A stretch of DNA of 64,000 nucleotides from positions 28,813-92,812 of the forward strand of contig JANLFU010000011.1 in NCBI GenBank assembly GCA_024653215.1. The letters run 5' to 3'. Position numbers and translations under genes: made by a program. Source of the DNA: Candidatus Saccharicenans sp. (GTDB taxonomy: Bacteria > Acidobacteriota > Aminicenantia > Aminicenantales > Saccharicenantaceae). This document shows positions 1-9,381 of this stretch, one piece after another. Position 1 is the stretch's first letter. Each line of letters begins with the position of its first letter. The notes under the pieces are model-generated. The model did no database searches and was not told where the DNA came from. It saw nothing but the letters and a program-made list of their open reading frames with translations.

Positions 1-315
1 ATCCAGATATCCGCTGCGACCCATCAGGATGAAATCAAAAACCCTGAAATTCAGGGCGGCACTGTGTTCCTGGGGAACGTAGCTGACCAGACGAGCCCTG
101 TCCGAACCCCGGAGCCGGGCCAGTTCCTGACCATCAACAAAGATGGAACCGGCAACCGGTTTAATTACCCCGGACAGAGCCTTGAGCAGGGTTGACTTGC
201 CCGCACCATTGGGACCAACCAGGGCCGAAACCCGGTTGGCAGGAAAATCCAGGCTATCAACACCGAGTTCAAAATTCTCATACCTGACCCGCAGTCGTTC
301 TACTCTGATCTGCAT
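1..315 (-). CDS. ABC transporter ATP-binding protein, FecE/BtuD type (partial, C-terminus outside window)
   Basis: Reading the complement from an ATG at 313-315 gives an open frame of 105 codons that runs off the left edge. It holds a Walker A motif (GPNGAGKS, about residues 30-37) and a Q-loop region (SYVPQEH, about residues 76-82), the layout of ATPases that power FecCD-type importers of siderophores, heme or cobalamin. The ATG lies two bases after the stop of the permease gene, so the two are cotranscribed and probably translationally coupled. The signature motif and Walker B lie outside the window. The substrate cannot be told from this part. Confidence 0.9.
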   Translation of the reverse strand, partial: MQIRVERLRVRYENFELGVDSLDFPANRVSALVGPNGAGKSTLLKALSGVIKPVAGSIFVDGQELARLRGSDRARLVSYVPQEHSAALNFRVFDFILMGRSGYLD

Positions 316-317
316 AC

Positions 318-1340
318 TTAGCTCCAGCTGGTCCTGGCCCTTCTGATCAAATAAAGGAAAAAGGGAATCCCCACCAGACTGGTCAGAATTCCGACCGGAA
401 ATTCATAAGGAAAAAGAGTTCTGATCAGGTCATCGGCCAGGAGCATAAGGCTGGCTCCCAGTCCGGCCGAGACCGGAAGAACCAGCCGGTTGTCAGAGCC
501 AACCAGGCCCCTGACCGCATGGGGCACGATGAGTCCAACCCAGCCAATTATTCCGGCAATGGCCACCACGGCCGAAGTGATTAGCGTGGCCAGGCAGATG
601 ACCAGAATCCTTTCTCTCTTGACGGCCAGGCCAAGGGACCTGGCTTCATCGTCGCTCAGGCTCAGGACATTTATCCGCCAGCCCAGTTTCAGCAGGAAGA
701 CCAGGCCAGCCAGAATTAACGGTGCCGACCAGGCCAGGTCGGGCCAGGTGGCCTGGGAAAAGCTTCCGAGGAGCCAGAAAAAGAGGGCCTGGAGGGCATA
801 GGGACTGGCTATAAATTCCAAGGTTGACAGCAGTGCCTGGAAAAGGGCCGAAACAATTATTCCTGTCAGCAGAACCGCCACCAGGGTGTTCCTGGCCCCC
901 TCGGAGATGGCCAGGACCAGAACCACGGCCAGCAGCCCGCAGGCAAAGGCCAGTATCTGGGGCGGGAAATTGCGGCTGAACAGAACCATGGAAGCGGCTG
1001 CCCCAAAACCGGCCCCGAAAGACACGCCCAGTATGTATTCATTAACCAGGGGATTTCGGAAAATAGACTGCAGAGAAGCCCCGGAAACAGAAAAGGCAGC
1101 CCCGGCCAGCAGGGCCAGCAGCACCCGGGGCAGCCTGATGTTAAAAATTATATTGGCCGCCGGGCTGGTCAACAGGTCGGCTGGACCTCCCGAAATCCTG
1201 GCCAGCAGAATTTCCAGCACTTCTCTCAGGGAAACCCGGAGAGTCCCAAGACATAAAGAAACAAACAGCAACAACAGTGGAAACAAAATGGCTATATAAA
1301 GAATGGCCCTGTTTTTATTCTTGCTTTTTGAACCAGTCAT
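318..1340 (-). CDS. FecCD-family ABC transporter permease
   Basis: A 340-residue polytopic membrane protein of the FecCD/BtuC family, the inner-membrane channel of importers for ferric siderophores, heme or vitamin B12. It begins with a short basic tail and about ten hydrophobic segments follow. Family hallmarks include the N-terminal region with RLPRVLLALLAGAAF (about residues 70-84) and the C-terminal GLIVPHAVRGLVG segment (about 270-282) that contacts the ATPase. Its start overlaps the end of the binding-protein gene by 26 bases, and the ATPase follows two bases after its stop. The order binding protein, permease, ATPase is the usual one for such operons. Confidence 0.92.
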   Translation of the reverse strand: MTGSKSKNKNRAILYIAILFPLLLLFVSLCLGTLRVSLREVLEILLARISGGPADLLTSPAANIIFNIRLPRVLLALLAGAAFSVSGASLQSIFRNPLVNEYILGVSFGAGFGAAASMVLFSRNFPPQILAFACGLLAVVLVLAISEGARNTLVAVLLTGIIVSALFQALLSTLEFIASPYALQALFFWLLGSFSQATWPDLAWSAPLILAGLVFLLKLGWRINVLSLSDDEARSLGLAVKRERILVICLATLITSAVVAIAGIIGWVGLIVPHAVRGLVGSDNRLVLPVSAGLGASLMLLADDLIRTLFPYEFPVGILTSLVGIPFFLYLIRRARTSWS

Positions 1341-2382
1341 GAGCTCTTATTTTAGCACACAGCTCCTGGAATAGCCCCGGTCGACCGTAAAAATGGGCGA
1401 AGATTTCATCCCCTGTTGCCATCATGGCCTGGCTGTCCGGTGGTCCGGAGTGAAGCAACTCGGACAGGTAAAGGCATTCTACCACCACCAGGGCCGGGTC
1501 CCACCAGTACCAGAAGCCGAAGGTATAATAAACCTTTCTTTCCCGCACGGCCCGTATGCTCTGGAGCCGGGGGTCTTTTAGCACCGTATCCACGGTTACC
1601 GTTCTTTCTTCGGGAAGATAGTTGCCATGAACCAGAATTATTTCAGGGTCCAGGGATAGCAATGTTTCCAGGTTGAGCACCGTTGTATCCGAACCCTGAT
1701 AAACACCCCGGAAACGGCTGGCCAGGTTGCGCCCGCCAGCCAGGTCAACCGGCTCATAATTGACAGGAGAGCGCAAAAGAGAGCCCCAGAAACTGAGATA
1801 GACCAGCGGCCGTTCAGCCAGCGGTATTTTTTGGGACCGGTCCTTTATGTCCGCCAGCCGGGAACGCATATAATCGGTCAGGTCGCGGCCGCGTTTCTCG
1901 CTTCCGGTAATCCTGGCCAGGATCTCAATTTCGGCCAGGAGGTCATCTATCCTGCCGGCCGCGCTCAGACTGACCACCGGGCAGTTCAATTTCCGGCTGA
2001 GGTTCCTGGATAGAGAAAATTCTGAAGGAGAAACCAGGACCAGGTCCGGTTCCAGTTGCAGTATGGCTTCCACCCTGGCGTCTTCACCCGTAACCGAAAC
2101 CACCGGCAACCCGGATACACCGGGAAAAATTATGGGCATGAGGTGGTCGTAGCGCGCTGGAAAGCGGTCAACTGCCACCACCTTGTCCTGCTGATTTAGA
2201 GCCACCAGGATTCTGAGCAGCTCGGGCTGAAGGCAGACTATTCTCTCCACCCTGGCCGGTATCCGGACCTGGCGCCCGAGACTGTCTTTAACGGTAATCT
2301 GCGGCACACCCGGGCTCGAAGTTCCAGATATTACTAAGACGATAATTAGCAGTGATAAAAGAATCCGCCTTGAAACTACCAC
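1315..2382 (-). CDS. Periplasmic substrate-binding protein of a siderophore/cobalamin-type ABC importer
   Basis: A 355-residue exported protein with an N-terminal hydrophobic signal (about residues 5-20) and a class III (BtuF/FhuD) periplasmic binding fold: a first lobe with GRQVRIPARVERIVCL near residues 36-51, a long linking helix, and a second lobe near residues 190-350. The start is a GTG at 2380-2382, supported by AGGGGAG about five bases upstream on the minus strand. No lipobox cysteine is visible, so it is probably a soluble periplasmic protein. It leads the importer operon. The ligand (iron chelate, heme or corrinoid) is not determined by the sequence, and no riboswitch was recognised upstream. 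Confidence 0.88.
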   Translation of the reverse strand: MVVSRRILLSLLIIVLVISGTSSPGVPQITVKDSLGRQVRIPARVERIVCLQPELLRILVALNQQDKVVAVDRFPARYDHLMPIIFPGVSGLPVVSVTGEDARVEAILQLEPDLVLVSPSEFSLSRNLSRKLNCPVVSLSAAGRIDDLLAEIEILARITGSEKRGRDLTDYMRSRLADIKDRSQKIPLAERPLVYLSFWGSLLRSPVNYEPVDLAGGRNLASRFRGVYQGSDTTVLNLETLLSLDPEIILVHGNYLPEERTVTVDTVLKDPRLQSIRAVRERKVYYTFGFWYWWDPALVVVECLYLSELLHSGPPDSQAMMATGDEIFAHFYGRPGLFQELCAKIRAHDWFKKQE

Positions 2383-2436
2383 AGCACTCCCCTCTTATTT
2401 TATCGCCCGGTTAATGATTTGCCGGCTACCTTATTC

Positions 2437-4554
2437 TTATTTTTTCCCCTCCTCCAGGGCGGTCAGCAATTTTTCGACTGCCGGAATTATGGCCAGCTGG
2501 CACTCGGCCTGAGGCTTTTTCAGCTCTTCCAGCAACTTCTTCTGTTTTTCCAGCCACTGGGCTCCCGGATTTTTCCTGGACTTTAAATAAGACAGGGCTT
2601 CTGTCCCCATGGAAACCAGCCTGCTGAGGTTGTCGGCCAGGGGTTTGATTTCTTTCAGGACAGGAACTTCTTCGGCCAGCTCAGATACCGGCGCGACCAG
2701 GCGGCCGAGTGGCAAGAAATAGTTATTTTTCAGAACCTCGGCTTTTTCCGGCTGCCGGGAGGACAGGTATTCTTCTACTCTCTTTCTAAAGTCTCGGGCC
2801 TCCAGCGATTCGGGAAAACAGCTATCCACGAACCTGGTCAGCGGGGCCAGTGAAGTGTATTTTCTACCCTGGCTGTGCCTGGCATATCCCTTGACCGGCT
2901 CTGATATTCTGGCCAAAGCCCGGAGAGCCGCCATTTCCTCAGTGCTGGCAGGAAACGAACCAACCAGCCGTCTTAACATCATGTCCTGGTTTCTGAGGTG
3001 CTGAACTCCGTGCTCTTCAAGTTGAACACTTATGACTCGAAGCCTTCGGTACATGTCCTCCACGTCCCTGATTTCCTGTGGCGACCAGAGCCTTTCGGCG
3101 ATGGCCGCGGTGCGTGGCCAGATCCTGGAATCTACCGTTTCCGGCGAAACCAGCTCGGCCCACATCGTGGCCTCTCCACCCAGGATCAGTTTCTTTTCCT
3201 CCTCGGTCAGGGGCGAATCAGGCGGTATCGGGTCGTTGAGGTAATGGCGCTCGGCCGGTTCGCACAGGTCGATGTAATAGCCGTTGGATAAAATTCCCTG
3301 GTAGCCCTTCCTGGCTCCGTCGACCAGGGCCTGGGTTCCTCGCCAGGACTGAATGACAATATCTTTCGGCAATCCTGGCTGATAAATCTCGTCCCAGCCG
3401 ACCATCTTCTTGTTGTATTTGGTCAGAATCTTCAGGATTTGCAGGTTGAAATAGGCCTGGAGAGCATGATTATCGGCCAGGTTATGTTTCTTCATAAAGG
3501 CCTGGATTTGCGGATTTTCCTTCCAGTGGACGGCCTCCACCTCGTCTCCGCCAATGTGCAGGTAAGGATCGGGAAAAAGAGAAGCCATTTCCTTGAAGAA
3601 CTTGTCGAAAAATTTATAGGTGGCCGGATTGGCCGGGTTGAATACCGGGTGAAAAACTCCAAAACCCCGTTCTATGCGATAAGGTCCTGGGGCACTGGCA
3701 TATTCCGGGTAGCCCACAAACCAGCTGGTGGAATGACCGGGGATGTCAAATTCAGGCATGACTCTTATTCCCAGGTCAGAAGCAAAGTTTATGATTTCCC
3801 TGACCTGTTCCTGGGTATAGTACAGGCCATCTGAACCCAGTTGATGAAGCCTGGGAAAAGTCCGGCTCTCGACCCGAAAACCCTGGTCTTCGCTCAGATG
3901 CCAGTGCAGAACATTGAGCTTGACCGCGGCCATGGCCAGCAGATTTCTTTTGATCACCTCCAGGGGCATAAAATGGCGGCAGGAATCTATCAGGAGGCCT
4001 CTCCAGGTAAACCGGGGCCGGTCCTCTACCCGCCCGCAGGGAAAGTAATATCCCTGGTCATCGTAAGAAAGAAGTTGCAGCAGGGTTTCCAGGCCACGGA
4101 GGATGCCCAGGTCGGTCGGGGCTCGAAGGTCTATGCGCTCGGTTCCGATTTCAAGAAGGTAAGATTCGTCTTCATTGGGTACAAGCCGCCCGGCTCTTTC
4201 GTATTTATATAACAACCGCGCTTTAGGTCCGGGAGTCTGGTCAGCCAGAAAATCCTGCTCCAGAAACAAGCCAGTCCGGCCAGCCAGTCTGGACATGAAC
4301 CTGGCTATCGCCTTGAACCCGCGACTTCCGGGTTGGTCCTGCCCGGCGGCATAGAATTTTTCATCGAGCCTGAACTTGCCCTGGGAGAGCTGGATCCTGG
4401 CCGGTACGGGCATCAGGGCCGGTCCCTGGTCGTCTTTTCCGGCAGGCCCCCTGCCCCCGGCTTCAGTGCTAAGTGGGAAAAAAATAAGCATGCCCAGAGC
4501 TACCGTTAATAAACTTACTGCCCTGATTACTTCTTTTCTAAAAAAGCCAGACAT
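2437..4554 (-). CDS. Exported glycoside hydrolase family 20 beta-N-acetylhexosaminidase
   Basis: A 705-residue enzyme expected to remove terminal GlcNAc or GalNAc from glycans, chitin oligomers or glycoproteins. An N-terminal GH20b-like domain precedes the TIM barrel, whose signature HIGGDEVE carries the catalytic Asp-Glu pair (about residues 337-338). Upstream barrel motifs WRGLLID and HWHLSEDQGFR also fit. A helical C-terminal region of about 200 residues follows. I prefer the ATG at 4552-4554 because GAGGAG sits five bases before it; a start 11 codons upstream lacks such a site. Residues 10-32 form a signal peptide. It lies downstream of an Asp-box propeller gene, separated by a strong hairpin, in a block of exported hydrolases. 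Confidence 0.93.
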   Translation of the reverse strand: MSGFFRKEVIRAVSLLTVALGMLIFFPLSTEAGGRGPAGKDDQGPALMPVPARIQLSQGKFRLDEKFYAAGQDQPGSRGFKAIARFMSRLAGRTGLFLEQDFLADQTPGPKARLLYKYERAGRLVPNEDESYLLEIGTERIDLRAPTDLGILRGLETLLQLLSYDDQGYYFPCGRVEDRPRFTWRGLLIDSCRHFMPLEVIKRNLLAMAAVKLNVLHWHLSEDQGFRVESRTFPRLHQLGSDGLYYTQEQVREIINFASDLGIRVMPEFDIPGHSTSWFVGYPEYASAPGPYRIERGFGVFHPVFNPANPATYKFFDKFFKEMASLFPDPYLHIGGDEVEAVHWKENPQIQAFMKKHNLADNHALQAYFNLQILKILTKYNKKMVGWDEIYQPGLPKDIVIQSWRGTQALVDGARKGYQGILSNGYYIDLCEPAERHYLNDPIPPDSPLTEEEKKLILGGEATMWAELVSPETVDSRIWPRTAAIAERLWSPQEIRDVEDMYRRLRVISVQLEEHGVQHLRNQDMMLRRLVGSFPASTEEMAALRALARISEPVKGYARHSQGRKYTSLAPLTRFVDSCFPESLEARDFRKRVEEYLSSRQPEKAEVLKNNYFLPLGRLVAPVSELAEEVPVLKEIKPLADNLSRLVSMGTEALSYLKSRKNPGAQWLEKQKKLLEELKKPQAECQLAIIPAVEKLLTALEEGKK

Positions 4555-4593
4555 TTTTTTCTCCTCTGCTTTTGATATGACAGTCAATTCAAA

Positions 4594-4628
4594 CCGCCGG
4601 CCAGAACCCGTCTGGCTCCGGCCGGCGG
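4594..4628 (-). terminator. GC-rich hairpin between the Asp-box propeller gene and GH20
   Basis: The arms CCGCCGGCCAGA (4594-4605) and TCTGG plus CCGGCGG (4611-4615 and 4622-4628) pair over 12 base pairs with a six-base bulge and a five-base loop. Read on the minus strand the hairpin follows the stop of the 1169-residue propeller gene by about 25 bases and is followed by TTTGAATT, a weak U-tract. It probably ends or attenuates that transcript before GH20. An alternative is a processing hairpin in the GH20 leader. It is the strongest intergenic hairpin I found in the window. Confidence 0.5.
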
Positions 4629-4653
4629 ACTGATACTTTTTTTCAAAGACCGG

Positions 4654-7600
4654 CTATTTATAAAGCGGGTCGGGATTGACCCTGATGGTCCGGCTCATAA
4701 CCTCTCGACCGTCCACCATCAGGCTCACCCTGTAAAGACCGGGTTCAACCAGCCGGGCCCCCATGCGTCCAAAACCGAACTGGCCCGGGGCCTGGGTGCT
4801 CCTGCGGTTCAGTCCCCAGAATGCTTTCTGCAGGCCCGGAGAAACCGAGCCGTTAATTTCCTGGACCACTTCCCCCGCAACATCCTTTATGACCAGCGTC
4901 AGCTTGGAAGCTTTGTTCTTGAGGTAATAATAAATATTAACTCCCACCGGGGGGTTGGGCGCGCTGGCGAATTCACCGTAGGACTGGCCGCGGCGGTCGA
5001 GCATCTGCCACAGGATGCCTTCCTGGACATCAAAAAGGTAAGCCTCCTTCTTTAGGTTCTCCTCTGTGAATTCCTTGAAGGGATAAATATCGGTCACATA
5101 GATTCCGCGGCCGTAGGTGGCGATCACCATCTCCCTGTCTCTTTTCTGGATGGCCAGGTCGTTGATGACCACATCCGGAACCTGCGGGCCGGTCCATCTC
5201 ATCCAGTTCTTACCACGGTCGAAGGTAACATACAGGCCATAGTCGGTGGCCAGGTACAAGATATCAGGATTCTGCGGGTCCTCTTCAATATCGTTGGCCG
5301 GGCTGTTCATTCCACCGGAGATGTCTTCCCAGGTCTTACCCAGGTCTCTGGTTACAAAAACGTAAGTTTTGTCTTCGTTGTGGGTGCGATAACCGGAATA
5401 GATCACATAGCAGGTGTTGGTCTCGTGCTGGCTGGGCAGGACTCTCATCACCCAGCGGTCGTAGGGAATCAGGGCTCCCTTCACACCCGGCCTGGGCTTG
5501 CCCTTGGCGTCATAAAAATTGGCGGTCAGGTTGGTCCAGGTCTGGCCAAAATTGGTGCTGAGCTGCAGGTTGCCGTCGTCGGTTCCCGCCCAGTAGATTC
5601 CGGGCTTCTTCGGCGATTCGGCAAAGGTGTAAATCGTGGCATACTGCAGGTTGGTCTTCTTGGAAAGGTCAATTCTGGCCTTGTCCTGCTTGCTCAGGTC
5701 CGGGGAGATGGTCTCCCAGGTGTCCGGGTCACCGTGGCTCAGGGAACGGTGGACGAACTGCGAGCAGACAAAGACAATTCCCGGGTTGTGGGGTGAAAGG
5801 TAAATCGGGGCATCCCACTGGTACCTCTGGGCCGGGGCCCCGGCGGCTTCTTCTTCGGGGGTGTTGCGCCGGGCCAGGGAAATACTCTCTCCCGTTTTGA
5901 AATTCATTCTTCGAGAGGCGCCGAACTGACTCTCCCAGTAAATAAATTCCGGGTTCCACCAGTCGCGGACGACATAGAAACCATCGCCCGAGGGCAGGTA
6001 TAACCAGTCGGCCGGATAAACACCGTTGGGATTGCGGTTACGGGACGGCCCGAACCAGCAGCCGTTGTCCTGGGTCCCGCCCATGACGTTGTAAGGAAGT
6101 TCATTGTCAACAGAAACATCATAGAACTGCTGGGCCGGGATGGTTTCTTTTTGCGACCAGTGCAGGCCGCCGTCCCAGGTCTCGCTGACACCGCCATCGT
6201 TGGCGTTAAGGATGTGCTTGGAATTGAGGGGGTCGATCCAGACCGCCCTGGAATCAACGTGGCATTTCTTGTTGGCTTCCCAGTTGGCAAACTGGAAAGT
6301 CTTGCCGGCATCGCGGGAAATAACCGTCCGGGTTTCCGGGGCGATCAGGACCCTGTCGTCGTTAGGGTCAATCGTCAGGCGCCCGTAATAGCCGGCTTCC
6401 ACCTGGTTGACGATTTCGCTACCACCGCTCATCTTGTATTCGGTCATCCGCTGCCAGGTTTCTCCCTGGTCGTCGGAGCGATAGATTACCCCGGCTTTCT
6501 TGACCGGTTCCAGGGGCTGAAGTGCTTCGGCATAGATCAGGTCCAGCAGGCAGCGGTTAAGGGTCTGATAGCGTCCCCGGGCCTGGTCATAATCTCTGGC
6601 CAGAGCTTCCCCATCCTTCAGCAGGTCGAGGATATCTTTCCTGTCTTTGTAGACCGTCTTGGCTTTGCTCAGGACACCGGAAGGGTTAATCTTGAGCTTG
6701 ACCAGCAGGTTCGGGTCGCTGGACAGGATGGCCAGGTTATCCAGCAGGTAAGCTTCATCCTTGATGTATTTTTCATCATAGGTCAGGCTATCTTTGAAAT
6801 CCTGTTTTACGGCCAACTGCTTTCGGTCCCTGACAGAAAAAGAGGCCGCATCAAAGCCGGGAGAATCAGCCAGCAGGGCGGTCAGAACCAGTCGGTTCAG
6901 CCGGATAAGATCTTTTTCTCCTTCTTCAGCTTTCTTTAAGATTTTTTCTGTTTCTTCAACTGCCGGAAGGGCCACCTCATCTCTGGCATAGGCTTTCCTG
7001 GCCGCAGCCAACAGGCCCTTCCAGTTAACCGCGGTTTTTTTCTGGAAATCGGGATCCCGGACCAGTTCGTTGAGCTTATTGACCAGGTCTTCAACCTTGT
7101 CGGCCTTGACATGTTCGAATTTTACAAACTTCAGGAACTCGGGCTTTATCTTGTAGTCCTTGAATTTATTTAAGTAATAACCATCGCGGAAAAGCGCCCT
7201 CTGGTTATAGACAGCCGCCCCTTCCCTTTCACTCAGGCCAAGGTTGACTTCTTCATCCAAGCGCAGGTAGACAATTTTGGGATTCTTTGGATAGATGGCC
7301 AGACCGTTGCGCCCGGTCTTCATCTGGCCGAGGTCCGGCAGGCCCGCGGTCAGCTTTTTCCAGGTCTGACCGCCATCGGTTGTCTTCCACAGATGGTTGC
7401 CGGCCTGCCTGTCCAGGAAGGTCCAGGTACGCCGGTAAATCTTATAGGCCGCGGCAATGATGACGTCCGAGTTCCCGGGGTCCATGACAAAGTCGCCAAC
7501 CACCCGGTCTTTCAGGTCCAGGACCCTCTTCCAGGTCCGGCCCCCGTCGGTCGATTTATAAAGCCCGCGCTCACAATCCTGGTCGGTATCGTCGTAGAGC

Positions 7601-8163
7601 TTGCCCTCGGCCGCCACGTAAACGATGTCCGGGTTCTTGGCATCCACCTCGATCTTGTTTATGAAAAAACTCTTCTCCAGCCCGACCTGGGTCCAGGTCT
7701 TTCCGGCATCGGTCGACTTCCAGACCCCGTTGCCGTGATAGGCTGCCCGGCTGTGGATCGGCTCCCCCGTTCCCAGGTAGAGAATATTGGGGTTGGAAGG
7801 GGCAATGGCCAGGTAGCCCATGCTCTGGTTCCCGTATTTTTCAAAAATGGGTTCAAAATGTATGCCACCGTCCACCGTTTTCCAGACTCCGCCCGAAGCA
7901 GTCAGCACGTAATAGGTCTGGCTCTGGCCCGGCGGAACGGCAAAGTTGGTGATGCGTCCCGAAAAGGGCCAGGGGCCGATATGTCTCCAGGTGAACAGTT
8001 CCAGGTCCTTGGCCGTAAGTGGAATTTTGTCCGAAAAGGCGGCTGGCTTTTGAGCCTCTTCCTTTTGAGGTGCTCCGCTCCCAATCAGTGGAAAAAGGAA
8101 AAGAAGCAGGAGCAATACCGAAAGAGTAACCTTTTTCCTCGTGGACTTTAACCTGGTTATCAT
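4654..8163 (-). CDS. Large secreted Asp-box (VPS10/sortilin-like) beta-propeller protein with helical insertion
   Basis: An 1169-residue protein with a signal peptide (residues 1-30) and at least nine Asp-box (BNR) motifs of the form SxDxGxTW, for example STDAGKTW near 150, STDGGRTW near 204, TTDGGQTW near 261, SDDQGETW near 563 and TRDLGKTW near 938. These mark a ten-bladed VPS10/sortilin-like propeller. The last 120 residues resemble an Ig-like or FlgD-like module ending an extracellular protein. Residues about 306-555 form a charged, helix-rich insertion between two propeller strands that the 796-residue paralog at 11559-13949 lacks. AAGGAGG lies four bases before the ATG. Function is unproven: such proteins are often labelled glycosyl hydrolases, but no catalytic residues can be assigned. 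Confidence 0.88.
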   Translation of the reverse strand: MITRLKSTRKKVTLSVLLLLLFLFPLIGSGAPQKEEAQKPAAFSDKIPLTAKDLELFTWRHIGPWPFSGRITNFAVPPGQSQTYYVLTASGGVWKTVDGGIHFEPIFEKYGNQSMGYLAIAPSNPNILYLGTGEPIHSRAAYHGNGVWKSTDAGKTWTQVGLEKSFFINKIEVDAKNPDIVYVAAEGKLYDDTDQDCERGLYKSTDGGRTWKRVLDLKDRVVGDFVMDPGNSDVIIAAAYKIYRRTWTFLDRQAGNHLWKTTDGGQTWKKLTAGLPDLGQMKTGRNGLAIYPKNPKIVYLRLDEEVNLGLSEREGAAVYNQRALFRDGYYLNKFKDYKIKPEFLKFVKFEHVKADKVEDLVNKLNELVRDPDFQKKTAVNWKGLLAAARKAYARDEVALPAVEETEKILKKAEEGEKDLIRLNRLVLTALLADSPGFDAASFSVRDRKQLAVKQDFKDSLTYDEKYIKDEAYLLDNLAILSSDPNLLVKLKINPSGVLSKAKTVYKDRKDILDLLKDGEALARDYDQARGRYQTLNRCLLDLIYAEALQPLEPVKKAGVIYRSDDQGETWQRMTEYKMSGGSEIVNQVEAGYYGRLTIDPNDDRVLIAPETRTVISRDAGKTFQFANWEANKKCHVDSRAVWIDPLNSKHILNANDGGVSETWDGGLHWSQKETIPAQQFYDVSVDNELPYNVMGGTQDNGCWFGPSRNRNPNGVYPADWLYLPSGDGFYVVRDWWNPEFIYWESQFGASRRMNFKTGESISLARRNTPEEEAAGAPAQRYQWDAPIYLSPHNPGIVFVCSQFVHRSLSHGDPDTWETISPDLSKQDKARIDLSKKTNLQYATIYTFAESPKKPGIYWAGTDDGNLQLSTNFGQTWTNLTANFYDAKGKPRPGVKGALIPYDRWVMRVLPSQHETNTCYVIYSGYRTHNEDKTYVFVTRDLGKTWEDISGGMNSPANDIEEDPQNPDILYLATDYGLYVTFDRGKNWMRWTGPQVPDVVINDLAIQKRDREMVIATYGRGIYVTDIYPFKEFTEENLKKEAYLFDVQEGILWQMLDRRGQSYGEFASAPNPPVGVNIYYYLKNKASKLTLVIKDVAGEVVQEINGSVSPGLQKAFWGLNRRSTQAPGQFGFGRMGARLVEPGLYRVSLMVDGREVMSRTIRVNPDPLYK

Positions 8164-8180
8164 AAGACCTCCTTGAAATG

Positions 8181-8939
8181 TTATGCTTTTGTTATTTTCA
8201 TAAAATAAGCCTTCCGTCCTGGCCTAAACTTTTCCAGGGCATACCTGACGGTTATCCTCGGGAGTTGCTTCCCGTATTTCAAAAGAAATTTTTCCAGCAA
8301 ATGGCCATCGGTTTTACCCGCTTCACGTAACAGCCAGCCGGCAGCCTTGGCCACCAGGTCGTCAGCTTTTTCAGCCGGGACCGCGGTGCGGACCATTTTG
8401 AAGACCAATCCAAGGTTTTTCCGTTCTCTGGGCAGCTTGACCAGCGTGACCAGAGCTGCCCGCCTGACGTAAACGCTCCTGTCACCGGCCCATTTTTCCA
8501 GAATTTTCAGTTGTCCCGGGTTTTTCCGGAACAATGGGCCGAGCACCTCCAGGGACAGGGTATCGATCAGGGCCCAGTTATCAAGGTAACCTTTTTTCAG
8601 CCATGACCTGATCCTGCCCAGGCGGGCCCGGTTCAGTTCAGAACGGAAACGGCTCAGGAGAAGAAGTCCGCAGGACCGCGCTTCAAGTTCCGGCGCGGTC
8701 AACAGGCCCTCGGCCAGGTCCAGGGCCTGATCGATTGACCAGAATGGTTTGACCCGGTCGTGAATTTCTCGACTGAAGGCCCGAAGGTCAGCCGCTCGAA
8801 TCCCAAAACATACAATTTTTTCCGGGAAAAATTTCTGGGTTGTCCGGGCCACTTCCGGGTCGGCCAGCTCCCGCAGTCGACTGACTATCGCCTGCTGGAT
8901 GGCCGGGACACTGGTCGGGTTGCTCTCAACAACAAACAT
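8181..8939 (-). CDS. AlkD-like DNA alkylation repair / HEAT-repeat protein
   Basis: A roughly 252-residue all-helical protein that matches the AlkD (DNA_alkylation) family, HEAT-like repeat glycosylases that remove bulky or cationic N3/N7 alkylpurines. Visible family traits are the sequence EARSCGLLLLSRF, the DNWALIDTLS segment (about residues 122-131) and the RRAALVTLVKL repeat (about 161-171). I start at the ATG at 8937-8939. An in-frame TTG nine bases upstream (8946-8948) has GGA at suitable spacing and is a real alternative. It sits 17 bases before the Asp-box propeller gene and may share its transcript, though no functional link is apparent. Confidence 0.8.
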   Translation of the reverse strand: MFVVESNPTSVPAIQQAIVSRLRELADPEVARTTQKFFPEKIVCFGIRAADLRAFSREIHDRVKPFWSIDQALDLAEGLLTAPELEARSCGLLLLSRFRSELNRARLGRIRSWLKKGYLDNWALIDTLSLEVLGPLFRKNPGQLKILEKWAGDRSVYVRRAALVTLVKLPRERKNLGLVFKMVRTAVPAEKADDLVAKAAGWLLREAGKTDGHLLEKFLLKYGKQLPRITVRYALEKFRPGRKAYFMKITKA

Positions 8940-9049
8940 CAGAATCAAATCTGTTCCATTTTATCCATTTGCCCCGGCCCTGGCAATAAATAATTTAGTT
9001 TCCCGGCGAGGAAAAAAATAGAATTAATTTTCCAGAAAACAGCTCTTTT

Positions 9050-9265
9050 TTACTGTTCGGATTTCTTCCGGCCCAGGGTGGTGATTCCCAGAGGGACATA
9101 GAGCGGACAGAAACCAAACAGGCTGGTGGCCAGGAAAACTATGGCCACCACAACCAGAATATAGGCCAGCGTTCCTTTAACCACCCCGGCCAGAACCAGT
9201 ATGGCCAGGATAACCGCCAGCAAGGTCCTGAGGGTGCGGTCCACAGCTCCCATGTTCTTTTTCAT
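9050..9265 (-). CDS. Small two-helix membrane protein, DUF2892 (YgaP-like)
   Basis: A 71-residue protein with two hydrophobic helices (about residues 12-29 and 31-50) and a conserved NMGAVDRTLR start and FGFCPLYVPLG end. This is the DUF2892 pattern also found as the membrane part of YgaP rhodanese proteins. AAGGAGG lies five bases before the ATG. The family is widespread and its role unknown; members are often found with sulfur or arsenate chemistry. Here the divergent neighbour is an ArsC-type enzyme, which fits but does not prove a link. Confidence 0.85.
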   Translation of the reverse strand: MKKNMGAVDRTLRTLLAVILAILVLAGVVKGTLAYILVVVAIVFLATSLFGFCPLYVPLGITTLGRKKSEQ

Positions 9266-9381
9266 TCTGCCCTCCTTGTTTTAATTAATCTTAACCTTAT
9301 GATAATAAAAAATTAATCTTATTGCCATATAAATAAAAAGGTGCGAAAATTGTCCGATAATATTCGAGCGAGTAAGTGAGA

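Noticed and set aside
4554..4587. Upstream start of the GH20 gene
   Set aside because: It adds 11 codons that contain the ribosome site GAGGAG of the better ATG.
6151..6939. 262-codon plus-strand frame opposite the Asp-box propeller gene
   Set aside because: No domain and no ribosome site; the opposite strand codes for clear Asp-box repeats.
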